From positions 34,036 through 98,035 of the forward strand of contig NZ_CALEMI010000066.1 of assembly GCF_937910895.1 (NCBI RefSeq): a stretch of DNA of 64,000 bases, written 5' to 3'. Positions within the stretch are counted from its first letter, which is position 1. The number at the start of each line of letters is the position of its first letter. Below the pieces are notes generated by a model, which was not told the DNA's origin, searched no databases, and saw only the letters and a program-made list of their open reading frames with translations. This stretch comes from an uncultured Dokdonia sp. GTDB lineage: Bacteria; Bacteroidota; Bacteroidia; Flavobacteriales; Flavobacteriaceae. Both the position numbers and the translations under genes were made by a program. Below, one piece after another: positions 34,327 through 44,032 of this stretch.

Positions 34327-36435
34327 ATGCAATATCCTGAGAATCCTACCGATTTGCCAAATGATTTTACACGTGTTCAAAATAGTTACATTCAAAAAGT
34401 TTTATTAGCAATTTCTGGATTACTGTTGTTCTTCATACTCTATTTTGGGATGGTTATAGGTTTTGGAATGCTTGCTTACTGGCAGTTTACGGAGTTTAAA
34501 AAACCAGAAGGAGACCTATTTAATCTGGCATTTGCAGTCGGCGCTTTTATGCTATTTTTATTTACCCTCAAATTTATTTTTAGATGGAATAAATACAAAG
34601 ACAAGATTAGTGTGGTTGTAAAACCAGAAGACGAGCCTGAACTTTACGATTTTATTCATCGCATTGCCGAAGATGCAAAGGCACCTAAACCTAATAAAAT
34701 CATTATTGATCATGATGTGAATGCATCGGTATCGTTTCACAGTACTTTTTTAAGTCTGTTTTATCCAGGGAAGAAAAACTTACGTATAGGATTAGCACTT
34801 GTTAATGGACTTAACTTAACCGAGTTTAAGGCAGTGATGGCACATGAATTTGGTCATTTTTCACAGTCTAGCATGAGGGTAGGGAGTTATGTATATATGA
34901 CAAATTCCATCATTCATAATATGATTTTTGAACGTGATTATTGGGATCGAGCACTTGAAATATGGCGAAGCATCGATATACGTCTTTCTTTTATTGCTTG
35001 GATAATTACTCCTTTTGTATGGTTAATACGACAATTACTTTTTTTATTATATAAACTCTTAAATATTCTTCATGCGTCCTTATCACGAGAGATGGAATTT
35101 CATGCAGATAAAGTGGCTGTAAGCCTTACAGGAAGTGAAGCTATTGTCAATGCTTTATGGAAACTCGAAAAAGCATACGAGTCTTGGAATAAAACTTTAA
35201 GCTATACAGCAACAGCCTCTCAACAAAAAGTGTACACATCTAATTTATTTGTACATCAACAAGAAACACTTGATACATTGCAAGAAGATATAGAGAAAAG
35301 CATTCAGGAAAGAGAGACAGATACTTCAGGTCATCCTATTGTATTTAAAGAAGAGGAGACCTTTTCTTCTTTGAATATGTATGCTAGTCACCCGTCTAAT
35401 AAAGATAGGGAGCAAAACGCTAAAAGTCCTTATATTACAGGAATTTTAGATACTTCAAGTCCTTGGAATCTTTTTAAAAATCCTAAACAAATACAAAGTA
35501 CACTTACAAAAAACTTGTATGTCCATGCCATGGGATTAAAAGAAGAGGAGTATACCCCTTCATTAGATAAGATGACAAGTTTTATCGCAGAAGAAAAACA
35601 AACAGAACAAATTTTTGGAGAGGAGTATTTGGGTAATTTTGAACAACGTTATTTCATAGTACCCGATGCTGAAGAGCTACAACATGAAAATCTTTTTATG
35701 AATTTAGATGTACCACACATACATCTAAAGTTTACCAAACTCATAAAAGAACAGCTTGTTGCGCTTATGGTACCTGTAAAGGAGTATCAGGAAAATTATA
35801 AAAAACTAGTAGACATAAGCACGGGTGTTATAAAAGCAAAAGTCTTTGAATACGAAGGTACCGTTTATAAAAAGAAAAATTTTCAACTAGCGGGTGATCG
35901 GATTGAAAATGAAAAGCAAGCGTATTTTAAAGATTCTTTTAAAGAATGGGATAAAGCGTTATTTCACCTAAGTTATGTGGCAACCCCACAGGAAGAACGA
36001 AAGAAGCAATTAGATCGTTTCAAATTGATAGAAGTATTGCAACACAATTTAAAGAGTTTTGTAACCAAAAATATAACGATCATTTCAGAGTACCAGAGAT
36101 TGGCAGACGCAGGAGACGTCACAGAAGGGGATATCTCAGCCTATGTAGTTCGCTCTAACGGTATAAAAAATATTTTTGAGGCGTCTCAAAAGCATTTAGA
36201 AGAAGCTCCCTTTGTATCTTTACCTAATATAGAAACCAAAGAAGAGTTGATACACATTTTGGTCACTGCTAATACACTAACTCCTATTACGGATAGATCG
36301 TTTAAAAACGGAGATTTTAATACATTTTTAAATACCATAGATTCTATTATATTTCATTATAATCGAATTATATTTAAACTCACCGCTGATGTATTGGCTC
36401 CTTTAGAGAGAATATCTGAAGAAGCAACCGCATAG
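34327..36435 (+). CDS. M48 family membrane metallopeptidase
   Basis: This 702-aa protein has two N-terminal transmembrane segments (about 24-50 and 68-86). The zincin motif MAHEFGHF follows (H173, E174, H177), with ASLSREMEFHADKVAV holding the third ligand, as in Ste24/HtpX-like M48 peptidases. A third hydrophobic segment lies near LSFIAWIITPFVWLIRQLLFLLYKLL. The long C-terminal half (about 330-702) is soluble and of unknown role. Its substrate is probably misfolded membrane protein. The methyltransferase gene follows after 15 bp, so they likely share a transcript. Confidence 0.9.
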   Translation: MQYPENPTDLPNDFTRVQNSYIQKVLLAISGLLLFFILYFGMVIGFGMLAYWQFTEFKKPEGDLFNLAFAVGAFMLFLFTLKFIFRWNKYKDKISVVVKPEDEPELYDFIHRIAEDAKAPKPNKIIIDHDVNASVSFHSTFLSLFYPGKKNLRIGLALVNGLNLTEFKAVMAHEFGHFSQSSMRVGSYVYMTNSIIHNMIFERDYWDRALEIWRSIDIRLSFIAWIITPFVWLIRQLLFLLYKLLNILHASLSREMEFHADKVAVSLTGSEAIVNALWKLEKAYESWNKTLSYTATASQQKVYTSNLFVHQQETLDTLQEDIEKSIQERETDTSGHPIVFKEEETFSSLNMYASHPSNKDREQNAKSPYITGILDTSSPWNLFKNPKQIQSTLTKNLYVHAMGLKEEEYTPSLDKMTSFIAEEKQTEQIFGEEYLGNFEQRYFIVPDAEELQHENLFMNLDVPHIHLKFTKLIKEQLVALMVPVKEYQENYKKLVDISTGVIKAKVFEYEGTVYKKKNFQLAGDRIENEKQAYFKDSFKEWDKALFHLSYVATPQEERKKQLDRFKLIEVLQHNLKSFVTKNITIISEYQRLADAGDVTEGDISAYVVRSNGIKNIFEASQKHLEEAPFVSLPNIETKEELIHILVTANTLTPITDRSFKNGDFNTFLNTIDSIIFHYNRIIFKLTADVLAPLERISEEATA

Positions 36436-36450
36436 CCATTACATCAATAT

Positions 36451-37662
36451 ATGATTGAATTTCCACATATCAAGACACAACGTCTAGCAGTCAAATTAAA
36501 ATCAACTGCCGAAAAACTTGTTAAACAAGGTCATCCTTGGGTGTTTGAAGATAGTATTGCCAAACAAAATAAACCAGGGAATACAGGAGATATAGCCATT
36601 TTATTTGATCAACGTAAAGACAAAGTATTTGCTATCGGATTATATGATGTAGCATCGCCTATCAGAATTAAGGTCATCCATGCGACTCCGGCTACACTTG
36701 ATAGTGCATTTTTTGAAGGAAAAATACAAATCGCATTTTCAAAAAGAGCTTCTTTGCTAAAAACAGATACGGATAGTTATCGTTTGATTTTTGGAGAAAA
36801 TGACGGTTTTCCAGGGCTTATTGTAGATGTGTATCATGATGTGCTTGTTGTCAAATTTTATACAGGCATCTGGTTTCCGTATCTAGCGATGATTTTACCA
36901 GAATTAGTTCGCATATCTAACGCACAAACCGTTGTCGTCCGATTGAGTCGTAATTTACAGAAGTCTACAAAACATGGTTTTAAAGATGGGCAGGTGATTC
37001 ATGGGGAGTTAACTTCTGAAGTTGTATATTTTAAAGAACATGGTATTCGATTTTCTGCAAATGTGATTCATGGTCATAAAACAGGCTATTTTCTAGATCA
37101 CAGACATAACAGAAAGCGAGTAGGAGAGTTGTCTAAAAATAAAAAAATACTAGATGTATTTAGTTACGCTGGCGGTTTTTCTGTACATGCCCTTGCTGGA
37201 GGCGCTAGCGAAGTATTGAGTTTGGATATTAGTGCGCAAGCTCTAGAAGTAGCACTTCAAAATGGCAAACTCAATCCTAGTAAAGGTAAACATACGATCC
37301 TAGCAATTGATGCTTTTGTAGGTTTACAACAATTTATAGATGACCATAAGAAGTTTGATATTGTGGTCATTGACCCTCCTAGTTTTGCTAAAAGTGCTAG
37401 AGAGATTGAAAGCGCGAAACATAGCTATCATAGATTAGCAACTTTAGGGGCACAATTAGTAGCTAAAAAGGGTATTTTGGTATTAGCTTCTTGTTCCTCA
37501 AGGGTTACGGAACAACAATTTTTTGATATATCAGAACAGGGTATTGTAAAAGCACAACGAAAATTTAAACTCATTGATAAAACATTTCACGACAGTGATC
37601 ACCCGATAGGCTTTCCAGAAGGCGCCTATCTTAAATGTGGTTATTATCGTTTAGATTCATAA
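36451..37662 (+). CDS. Class I SAM-dependent rRNA large-subunit methyltransferase (RlmI-like)
   Basis: This 403-aa protein has an N-terminal PUA-like region (about 10-85, GHPWVFEDSIAKQ), then the linker LIFGENDGFPGLIVDVYHD and a Rossmann methyltransferase domain. Motif I is ILDVFSYAGGFSVHAL, and DPPSFAK is the NPPY-type catalytic motif, with LASCSS near the C-terminus. RlmI methylates C5 of a cytosine in 23S rRNA; related proteins act on other sites, so the exact target is not certain. It is 15 bp after the M48 gene. Confidence 0.9.
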   Translation: MIEFPHIKTQRLAVKLKSTAEKLVKQGHPWVFEDSIAKQNKPGNTGDIAILFDQRKDKVFAIGLYDVASPIRIKVIHATPATLDSAFFEGKIQIAFSKRASLLKTDTDSYRLIFGENDGFPGLIVDVYHDVLVVKFYTGIWFPYLAMILPELVRISNAQTVVVRLSRNLQKSTKHGFKDGQVIHGELTSEVVYFKEHGIRFSANVIHGHKTGYFLDHRHNRKRVGELSKNKKILDVFSYAGGFSVHALAGGASEVLSLDISAQALEVALQNGKLNPSKGKHTILAIDAFVGLQQFIDDHKKFDIVVIDPPSFAKSAREIESAKHSYHRLATLGAQLVAKKGILVLASCSSRVTEQQFFDISEQGIVKAQRKFKLIDKTFHDSDHPIGFPEGAYLKCGYYRLDS

Positions 37663-37680
37663 TTTAGTATCTTTTCATTC

Positions 37681-39234
37681 ATGAAAAATCATATCTCTTA
37701 CATCGTTATACTTCTATATCTGTGTGTAGGTTGTACACCTGAAAAAGCACAAATATCTATTCCAGTTGCAGCGCGTTCTTTGATTCCATATCCCAATGAA
37801 GTGATTCCCGCAGACCAAGGATTTCTTATAGATGCTAATACCACGATTTATGCTGGAACAAATTTAGAAAGTCAAGCAATTGCACAGCAGTTTTCCTCTC
37901 GTTTTACAAAAGCTAGTGGTATAACATTGGTGTCTGTAAACGAAAGTAAATTAGCTACAAACAGTATTCATTTTGTATTGGACAGTGCTGCAAAAGAAAT
38001 TACAAATGATGAAGGATACCTGCTTAAAATCACTCCAGATCGTATGATTGTAAGAGCTAAAGCGATGCCAGGTTTGTATATGGGATTGCAAACGTTATTT
38101 CAATTATTGCCAGATGAAATTGAGCCAGACGCAATGCATACAGATATCGTATGGGGAGTTCCTGGAGTCACAATTAATGATGCTCCACAATACGCATACA
38201 GAGGAGCGATGCTAGATGTAGCAAGACATTTTTTTTCTGTAAAGGATGTCAAAAGATATATTGATTTAATTGCCAGCTATAAGATTAATAAATTACACCT
38301 ACACCTCACAGACGATCAAGGATGGCGTATTGAAATTAAATCATGGCCAAAACTTACTGAAATAGGAGGCACAAGTGCTGTAGGAGGAGACCAAGGTGGA
38401 TTTTATACACAAGCAGAATATAGAGACATTGTAGCCTATGCAAAACTACACCATATAACCATTATTCCAGAGATTGATATGCCAGGTCATACCAATGCAG
38501 CATTAGCATCTTATCCAGCATTAAATTGTGATGGGATAGCAAGACCTTTATATACAGGAATGAAAGTAGGTTTTAGTACGCTGTGCGTAGATAAAGAACT
38601 TACCTATAAATTTCTAGATGATGTTATTAGAGAGCTTGCCTCACTTACCGATGGGGATTACATTCATTTAGGAGGTGATGAGTCACACGTTACATCTAAA
38701 CAAGACTACAATGTGTTTTTGACAAAAGCACAAGCGATTGTTAAAAAATATGGTAAAAATGTGATGGGATGGGAAGATATTCAAAGCGCTGGGATTTCTG
38801 ATGAAACCATTATTCAGCATTGGACGAATGCAGATATTGCGACCTTAGGGGCTAAACAAGGCGCTTCTGTTGTACTCTCTCCAGCGCCAAAGACGTACCT
38901 TGATATGAAGTATTCCAAAGACACTAAGATTGGACTCACATGGGCAGGAGTAACACCTATTGATAATGCTTATGCTTGGAATCCAGCATCCTTGCTTAAA
39001 GATGTACCTGCTTCGCAAATCATAGGAATAGAATCGCCATTATGGACAGAAACGGTAGTTGATATGGAAGCGATAGAGTATTTGGCATTTCCGAGACTTA
39101 TAGGTCATGCAGAACTTGGTTGGACACAAGAAAAAAACAGAAGTTGGGAATCATACCTAAAGCGACTTAAAAGTCATCAAAATCGACTAAAAATCAGAAA
39201 AGTAAATTATTATCAATCTCCACTTTTAGAATAA
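37681..39234 (+). CDS. GH20 beta-N-acetylhexosaminidase lipoprotein
   Basis: This 517-aa protein has lipobox LCVGC (C18). An N-terminal GH20b domain spans about 30-160. The TIM barrel follows with RGAMLDVARHFF, LHLHLTDDQGWRIEIKSWP, IPEIDMPGHTNAA and the catalytic pair D333-E334 in HLGGDESH. GH20 enzymes release terminal GlcNAc or GalNAc by substrate-assisted catalysis, here probably from chitin oligomers or glycans in the periplasm. It ends near EYLAFPRLIGHAELGWT, the normal C-terminal end of the barrel. Confidence 0.95.
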   Translation: MKNHISYIVILLYLCVGCTPEKAQISIPVAARSLIPYPNEVIPADQGFLIDANTTIYAGTNLESQAIAQQFSSRFTKASGITLVSVNESKLATNSIHFVLDSAAKEITNDEGYLLKITPDRMIVRAKAMPGLYMGLQTLFQLLPDEIEPDAMHTDIVWGVPGVTINDAPQYAYRGAMLDVARHFFSVKDVKRYIDLIASYKINKLHLHLTDDQGWRIEIKSWPKLTEIGGTSAVGGDQGGFYTQAEYRDIVAYAKLHHITIIPEIDMPGHTNAALASYPALNCDGIARPLYTGMKVGFSTLCVDKELTYKFLDDVIRELASLTDGDYIHLGGDESHVTSKQDYNVFLTKAQAIVKKYGKNVMGWEDIQSAGISDETIIQHWTNADIATLGAKQGASVVLSPAPKTYLDMKYSKDTKIGLTWAGVTPIDNAYAWNPASLLKDVPASQIIGIESPLWTETVVDMEAIEYLAFPRLIGHAELGWTQEKNRSWESYLKRLKSHQNRLKIRKVNYYQSPLLE

Positions 39235-39280
39235 TGAAATTAAATGATATTAGAGAATGTGTCTATTTGATCTACTAAAT

Positions 39281-39715
39281 TTAGTATACCATCATAGATT
39301 TTTTTCTAATCGTAGGTTGGTATTTGCTTACCCAATCTGTAGCATCATATAAGTCTTTAAAAGTCTTAATTTTTGATTTAAAAAATAATTTCTCCATCAT
39401 CACATTTATCAATCCACTTCTTGAGTAGGTAACCACTGCAAAAGCTCTGAGCGTATGTCTAGATTTAAAAAACTTTAACCAATCTTGTGGTTCAATAGAG
39501 TAGGAGTAAATTCTATTGGAGATATAGGATATTTTAGATTCCCTACCATAATGATTTAATGCTAATTCAATAACATCTTGTGCTGCTTCCCAATTAAAAT
39601 GAACACCTTCATTGATCTCTGAGATAATGAAATCTTCAAAAAAGTAAAACACACCTGTAGACAGGATGTATACATCTTCTAGTTCGTATTTTAAATTTGA
39701 TTCAGCAACTAACAT
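39281..39715 (-). CDS. Conserved hypothetical protein, SpoIIAA/STAS-like fold possible
   Basis: This 144-aa cytoplasmic protein has no signal or membrane segment. The alternation of strands and helices (VYILSTGVFYFFEDFIISEI, FNWEAAQDVIELALNHYG, FAVVTYSRSGLINVMMEKLFF, FKDLYDATDWV) recalls SpoIIAA-like/STAS domains, but I see no conserved phosphorylatable Ser. It is convergent with the hexosaminidase gene. Family is uncertain. Confidence 0.65.
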   Translation of the reverse strand: MLVAESNLKYELEDVYILSTGVFYFFEDFIISEINEGVHFNWEAAQDVIELALNHYGRESKISYISNRIYSYSIEPQDWLKFFKSRHTLRAFAVVTYSRSGLINVMMEKLFFKSKIKTFKDLYDATDWVSKYQPTIRKKSMMVY

Positions 39716-39825
39716 ATTTTAAATCTACAGATGTTATCGGTTAGATACTCTGAAAATACCTTTTTTCAGGTTAAAAAAGATGAAATACATTAATTAATCG
39801 ATAAAATACACAGATAAGAAGTTAT

Positions 39826-40881
39826 TTATTGGCACCCACTACCAAAACCTGTCGCGTCAAAAGAAGTCTCTATAACCCCCGTTCTTGTATTTGATATGGC
39901 TTGTATGACAAGATTATTCACTCCACTACCATCACGTTTTGGACTACAGTATTCAAATAAGTAAAAACTATTCGCTTGATTTGATACATTGTTTGACACC
40001 TGATTAAATACAGTTTCTAATTCAGAGCTATCCGTAGCAAAAACACTTCCAGAAATCCCTATCTGAGAAAGCGTGTTTTCATCTATCTCATCACCAAGTC
40101 CAATCGTAAAAAAGGAAATATTATCGTTCGCATTATTTACAGCAGCAAGTGCTTCCTGCCGTGTAAAACGAGCCGCTTGATCTGTACCATCAGTAAAAAT
40201 AACAATAGACGCTGCTGCAAAACTATCTTGTACTTGCGCATTTACAATTAAATCTTCTGCGACTTGTGTTGATTTTATCACAGCTCCATACAAATCTGTA
40301 GAAGGATCATTACTGATATCTGTTGTGATACTATTGATAGCATCTTGCAGTACAGTGGCACTTGAGGTAGGTGGCTGTAATTCGTGCAACTCATCTTGAC
40401 CATCAAACCAATAAATCCCCATTCGAAAAGAATCTGTAGGAATTGCAGGAACCACATTGGTAATAAAACTGATGGAAGCATCTTTTAACTCTTGTAAACT
40501 TGAACTTAACACACTATTACTTAAATCCAATACGAGAATGGTATTGTTTGCAAATATTTGAGAGTTGGTGGATATCTCGGCAGAAGATTCTGAGCTTGAT
40601 ATTTCATTAAAGCAAGCATCATTTCGTCCTTGTTCAAAAATTCTAAAATTAGAAGGGTTTAGTCCTGGAACCCCTTGACCATCTATATCTGTCACTCTAA
40701 AAAACACAGAAACCTTTGATGGAAGTGTCGTAAAGGAGTCCTCTATTGTAAGTGTTAATTCTTGGGCTCCTAGATTGAGACACTCTATACCACTAGTTGA
40801 ATTGCCATCATCATCTCGTGTGCTACACGCTGTTGTTAAGAATACAAGAAATGCTAGAATATAAAAAATGTTGATTTTCAT
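39826..40881 (-). CDS. von Willebrand factor A domain lipoprotein
   Basis: This 351-aa protein has a lipoprotein signal with C19 (LTTAC) followed by STRDDDG, an acidic stretch consistent with surface export. A beta-rich N-terminal domain (about 40-105) precedes a VWA domain with the metal-ion-dependent adhesion site DLSNS (near 118-122) and VIFTDGTD. VWA domains bind proteins through a coordinated metal. The C-terminus has FEYCSPKRDG and ends GFGSGCQ, so an intramolecular disulfide is possible. Confidence 0.88.
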   Translation of the reverse strand: MKINIFYILAFLVFLTTACSTRDDDGNSTSGIECLNLGAQELTLTIEDSFTTLPSKVSVFFRVTDIDGQGVPGLNPSNFRIFEQGRNDACFNEISSSESSAEISTNSQIFANNTILVLDLSNSVLSSSLQELKDASISFITNVVPAIPTDSFRMGIYWFDGQDELHELQPPTSSATVLQDAINSITTDISNDPSTDLYGAVIKSTQVAEDLIVNAQVQDSFAAASIVIFTDGTDQAARFTRQEALAAVNNANDNISFFTIGLGDEIDENTLSQIGISGSVFATDSSELETVFNQVSNNVSNQANSFYLFEYCSPKRDGSGVNNLVIQAISNTRTGVIETSFDATGFGSGCQ

Positions 40882-41064
40882 AAATAATCGATTAGATTGA
40901 TGCTACCATAACGATCATTATTCGATATTTATTTTAAACACTATATGTTAACACAAGTATAATTTTACGACCTAAGCAAAAGATCATATTTATTTCTAAG
41001 TATTTTTGGTATAAAACTTGTTAATGAATATGTTAAGTCCAATCTATTATTAACACACATTTAC

Positions 41065-41072
41065 TATCTTTA
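41065..41072 (+). promoter_or_regulatory. Possible -7 box of the gene at 41090
   Basis: TATCTTTA lies 17 bp before the TTG start. No -33 TTG was found at the expected spacing. Confidence 0.35.
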
Positions 41073-41089
41073 CCTATCAATTAGTTATT

Positions 41090-41791
41090 TTGAAAACCAC
41101 ACAAACTACATCCATTTTAAGAAGTGTCATTCTATGCGTTGCGTTGCTTTGCACAGCTATTGGTTATGCACAAATAGATGCTCCTCGTAAATCTATTAAA
41201 ATAGATGGTAAACAAGATAATGAAGCACCAAAACCTATTTTAGTTTCTCCAGAAAATGCGTCGTCTAGTGTTTCATCAAGTACAGTGTCTGTAAAAAGTA
41301 AAGTCCGTTTAGGAACACCAGAAAGCGGCACAAAAAAGCGGGAAGTACGTTTTATGGAAGGCGATGAGTTTGCAAAAAAGGATTACACGGCACTTGAAAA
41401 TAAATTGAATAAAGATTTAAATTATACTAAAGATGCAGGGCTTAAACCTGAGTATTATAATGATCAATTCTTTGGTGAATTCAATAGTGGTTCTAAGTTT
41501 GTACGGTTTTTATATCGAGATCATGAGTATGTAGATGGAGATCGAGTAAGCGTCGCCGTAAACGATACGATCATTCACCCTAATATCCATCTTGCTGGAG
41601 AGTTTCAAGGATTTTATATAGACCTTAAAACGGGATTTAATAAGATTGATATTACCGCTTTAAATCAAGGGACTTCAGGTCCTAATACGGCTCAGTTTGT
41701 GATGTATGATGACAATAGGGAAGTGATTTCTTCAAATATTTGGAATCTAGCTACCGGAGTAAAAGCGACGGTCATCATTGTAAAAGATTAA
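41090..41791 (+). CDS. Secreted protein of unknown function with a TTG start
   Basis: The only start that keeps the signal peptide (LRSVILCVALLCTAIGYAQ) is TTG at 41090; the next ATG is deep inside the mature protein. The 233-aa product has a Ser-rich linker (SSSVSSSTVSVKS) and a C-terminal domain from about 90 with VRFLYRDHEYVDGDRVSVAVND, which looks like a beta-sandwich. I recognise no family. It is convergent with the MscS gene. Confidence 0.78.
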   Translation: MKTTQTTSILRSVILCVALLCTAIGYAQIDAPRKSIKIDGKQDNEAPKPILVSPENASSSVSSSTVSVKSKVRLGTPESGTKKREVRFMEGDEFAKKDYTALENKLNKDLNYTKDAGLKPEYYNDQFFGEFNSGSKFVRFLYRDHEYVDGDRVSVAVNDTIIHPNIHLAGEFQGFYIDLKTGFNKIDITALNQGTSGPNTAQFVMYDDNREVISSNIWNLATGVKATVIIVKD

Positions 41792-41816
41792 TCATTTTGT
41801 TCTTTAATTTCTCTTA

Positions 41817-41836
41817 TACGCTTTCGCGAAAGCGTA
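41817..41836. repeat. 20-bp palindrome, perfect copy
   Basis: Perfect copy between two convergent genes, where it may double as a terminator stem. Confidence 0.92.
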
Positions 41837-41875
41837 CTTTACCATACTCCCTAAATTATGTATAAGATTCAGCTA

Positions 41876-43126
41876 CTATTCAGTTGGGATATAACTCCTA
41901 GAGCTCGGCAACTCAAATAATTCTAAATCAAAATAAGACACAGAAGCGAGAAAGTGGTCAAATAGATCGGCCATGATATATTCATAGTTCTCCCATCTTT
42001 TATCACTACTAAAGCAATAGACTTCTATGGGAATTCCTTGCGTAGTAGGCGCCAATTGCCTTACCATAAGTAGCATTTCTTTATTGATGCCAGAGTGTTG
42101 TAAAATATACGTTTCCATATACTTCCTAAATACACCAATATTGGTCAAATTGCGGCCATTGACTAAAAGTTCTCTATTGATTCCCAATGACCTGTTGGAA
42201 GCATCTATTTTTTTTTGGCGATTAGAAAGATAAGTAGTAATTAACTGAATTTTTTTGAGCTTTTGTACATCCTCAGGAAGTAAGAATTTGACACTTTCTT
42301 GCTTGATGTACAAAGCCCTTTTGATACGTCTCCCATCAGAATCACTCATTCCCCGCCAGTTTTTAAAACTATCTGAGATGAGGGCATAAGTAGGTATCGT
42401 TGTAATGGTATTATCAAAATTTTGAACTTTTACCGTAGCGAGGTTGATTTCGATCACATAGCCATCGGCACCGTATTTATCAAAAGTAATCCAATCACCT
42501 ATACGTACAATATCGTTTGTAGCGACTTGAATACTGGCAACAAAACCTAAAATAGTGTCTTTAAAAACTAATATAATAATAGCCGAAATTGTTCCTAGTC
42601 CAGCAAGGAAACTCCATAGATTAATTTTAGTGATAACTGCAAGCGCTAGAAAGATTCCCACAAACCATGCAAAAATCATAAAGACTTGAACATAACTATC
42701 TATAGGCTTGTCTTGTAGTTTTGGGAAAGTTTTAAAATAACTTTTCAATGTATTTAGTAATGCCCTTGAAATACGCAGTACAATTACAATGGCTAATAAT
42801 TGTAAAAATAGGATTGCTAGATTTTCTAGTTTCGGGAAATCCTGAAAGATGTAGGGAGTTGTATAATACGCAATCACAAGAGGGATCAAATGACCAACGC
42901 GTCTCGGCACTTTGTTGTCGATAAATAAATCATCAAGTTTGGTTTTGGAAGCGGCAGCAATACTATTAGAAACTTTACGTAAAACTTTTCGTGAAATAAA
43001 ATCTATAATTAATAGTGCAATTACAAGTAACAGGAATGATATAATGACATTAATATAGGCAGCTATCGTATCAGAAAGTCCTTTGTCTATTAAAAATTCA
43101 TACAGTAGGTGACTTATATTTTTCAT
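41876..43126 (-). CDS. MscS-family mechanosensitive channel (YbdG-like)
   Basis: This 416-aa protein has about five transmembrane segments: INVIISFLLLVIALLIIDF, RVGHLIPLVIAYY, LAILFLQLLAIVIVLRISRALL, VQVFMIFAWFVGIFLALAVI and a pore helix LWSFLAGLGTISAIIILVF. The MscS core follows: FKDTILGFVASIQVATNDIVRIGDWITFDKYGADG with a beta domain and an extended C-terminal domain. The insert size fits YbdG/MscM channels, which open under hypo-osmotic stress in the inner membrane. Confidence 0.92.
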   Translation of the reverse strand: MKNISHLLYEFLIDKGLSDTIAAYINVIISFLLLVIALLIIDFISRKVLRKVSNSIAAASKTKLDDLFIDNKVPRRVGHLIPLVIAYYTTPYIFQDFPKLENLAILFLQLLAIVIVLRISRALLNTLKSYFKTFPKLQDKPIDSYVQVFMIFAWFVGIFLALAVITKINLWSFLAGLGTISAIIILVFKDTILGFVASIQVATNDIVRIGDWITFDKYGADGYVIEINLATVKVQNFDNTITTIPTYALISDSFKNWRGMSDSDGRRIKRALYIKQESVKFLLPEDVQKLKKIQLITTYLSNRQKKIDASNRSLGINRELLVNGRNLTNIGVFRKYMETYILQHSGINKEMLLMVRQLAPTTQGIPIEVYCFSSDKRWENYEYIMADLFDHFLASVSYFDLELFELPSSRSYIPTE

Positions 43127-43195
43127 AAAACAGCTAACAATTTATGCAAAAGTAGCATTATTATGAGGGTTATATATAAGATTCGTTTATAATAT

Positions 43196-43223
43196 AAGGG
43201 CAAATATCTAAACACTTGCCCTT
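43196..43223. terminator. Small hairpin after the gene ending at 43247
   Basis: Arms AAGGGCAA (43196-43203) and TTGCCCTT (43216-43223) have a 12-nt loop. The T run in the minus direction is weak. Confidence 0.45.
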
Positions 43224-43246
43224 TATATAGATATGAGTATGATTTA

Positions 43247-44005
43247 CTATTTTGAAAAAGCTTTGCTTATGACACATCGTATAATATATCCTCCATTTGT
43301 ACAACCTCCATTATTTGGATCAATTAGAAAAGAACTTTCTAAGGCATACGCTATATATTTTTTTCCTTGATATGAAAATGGTGTAGATTTTCCTAGAGTG
43401 ACCTGTATCTCTTTCTCATCTGCAATAATGTATAGCGGCACTGGAATATATCCAGATTCTACAGAATTGGTAGAAACTTGTTTTTGTACAACACGTAGTT
43501 TGTTTTCTGTTTGATACGAAAATGGAATTGCTCTGGTTCCCCAAAAGAAAGCAGTATCTAGCGTATTTTGATCTATGATTTCTATCTCTTTTTGGATTCC
43601 GCTTGGACCATTTAGAGTAGTAAAATTTAATCGAGCTTCTTCCAATGTGTAATTAGAAGAATAGGCAAGGCCTTCTGGTAATGCATATTGAATAGTAAGG
43701 GTGCGATTTTCTAACGCAACATCTAGCATACCTCTCTCTTTTCCTATAGAGATTGTTACAGGAAAAAATTTCCCTTCTTCCAGAACTTGTTTTTCTACAT
43801 CTATGATATTATAATCCAGCGCAAAGGCTTGGTTGCTATTTGGCTTTATATCTGGCGTATCTTTTATAGTGACAGGGCGTAGTACTGGATTTAATGGTCC
43901 TACGCTCACATTCCCTTCAAAAATATCATTGTTATTTTGAGTTTGTTGTGCGGTCATTGTACTGATCAAAGAACTTACAATGAGTATATATGTAAATAAT
44001 TTCAT
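43247..44005 (-). CDS. Secreted protein of unknown function
   Basis: This 252-aa protein has a signal peptide (MKLFTYILIVSSLISTMTAQ). The mature part is beta-rich (FFPVTISIGKERGMLDVALE, TLTIQYALPEGLAYSSNYTL). Two Cys near the C-terminus (GGCTNGGYIIRC) may form a small disulfide loop. It lies 27 bp downstream of the lipoprotein metalloprotease gene on the same strand, so it may be a partner or inhibitor of that enzyme; this is inferred from position only. Confidence 0.72.
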   Translation of the reverse strand: MKLFTYILIVSSLISTMTAQQTQNNNDIFEGNVSVGPLNPVLRPVTIKDTPDIKPNSNQAFALDYNIIDVEKQVLEEGKFFPVTISIGKERGMLDVALENRTLTIQYALPEGLAYSSNYTLEEARLNFTTLNGPSGIQKEIEIIDQNTLDTAFFWGTRAIPFSYQTENKLRVVQKQVSTNSVESGYIPVPLYIIADEKEIQVTLGKSTPFSYQGKKYIAYALESSFLIDPNNGGCTNGGYIIRCVISKAFSK

Positions 44006-44032
44006 GGTATTTTAAATATTAAAGTTAATAAA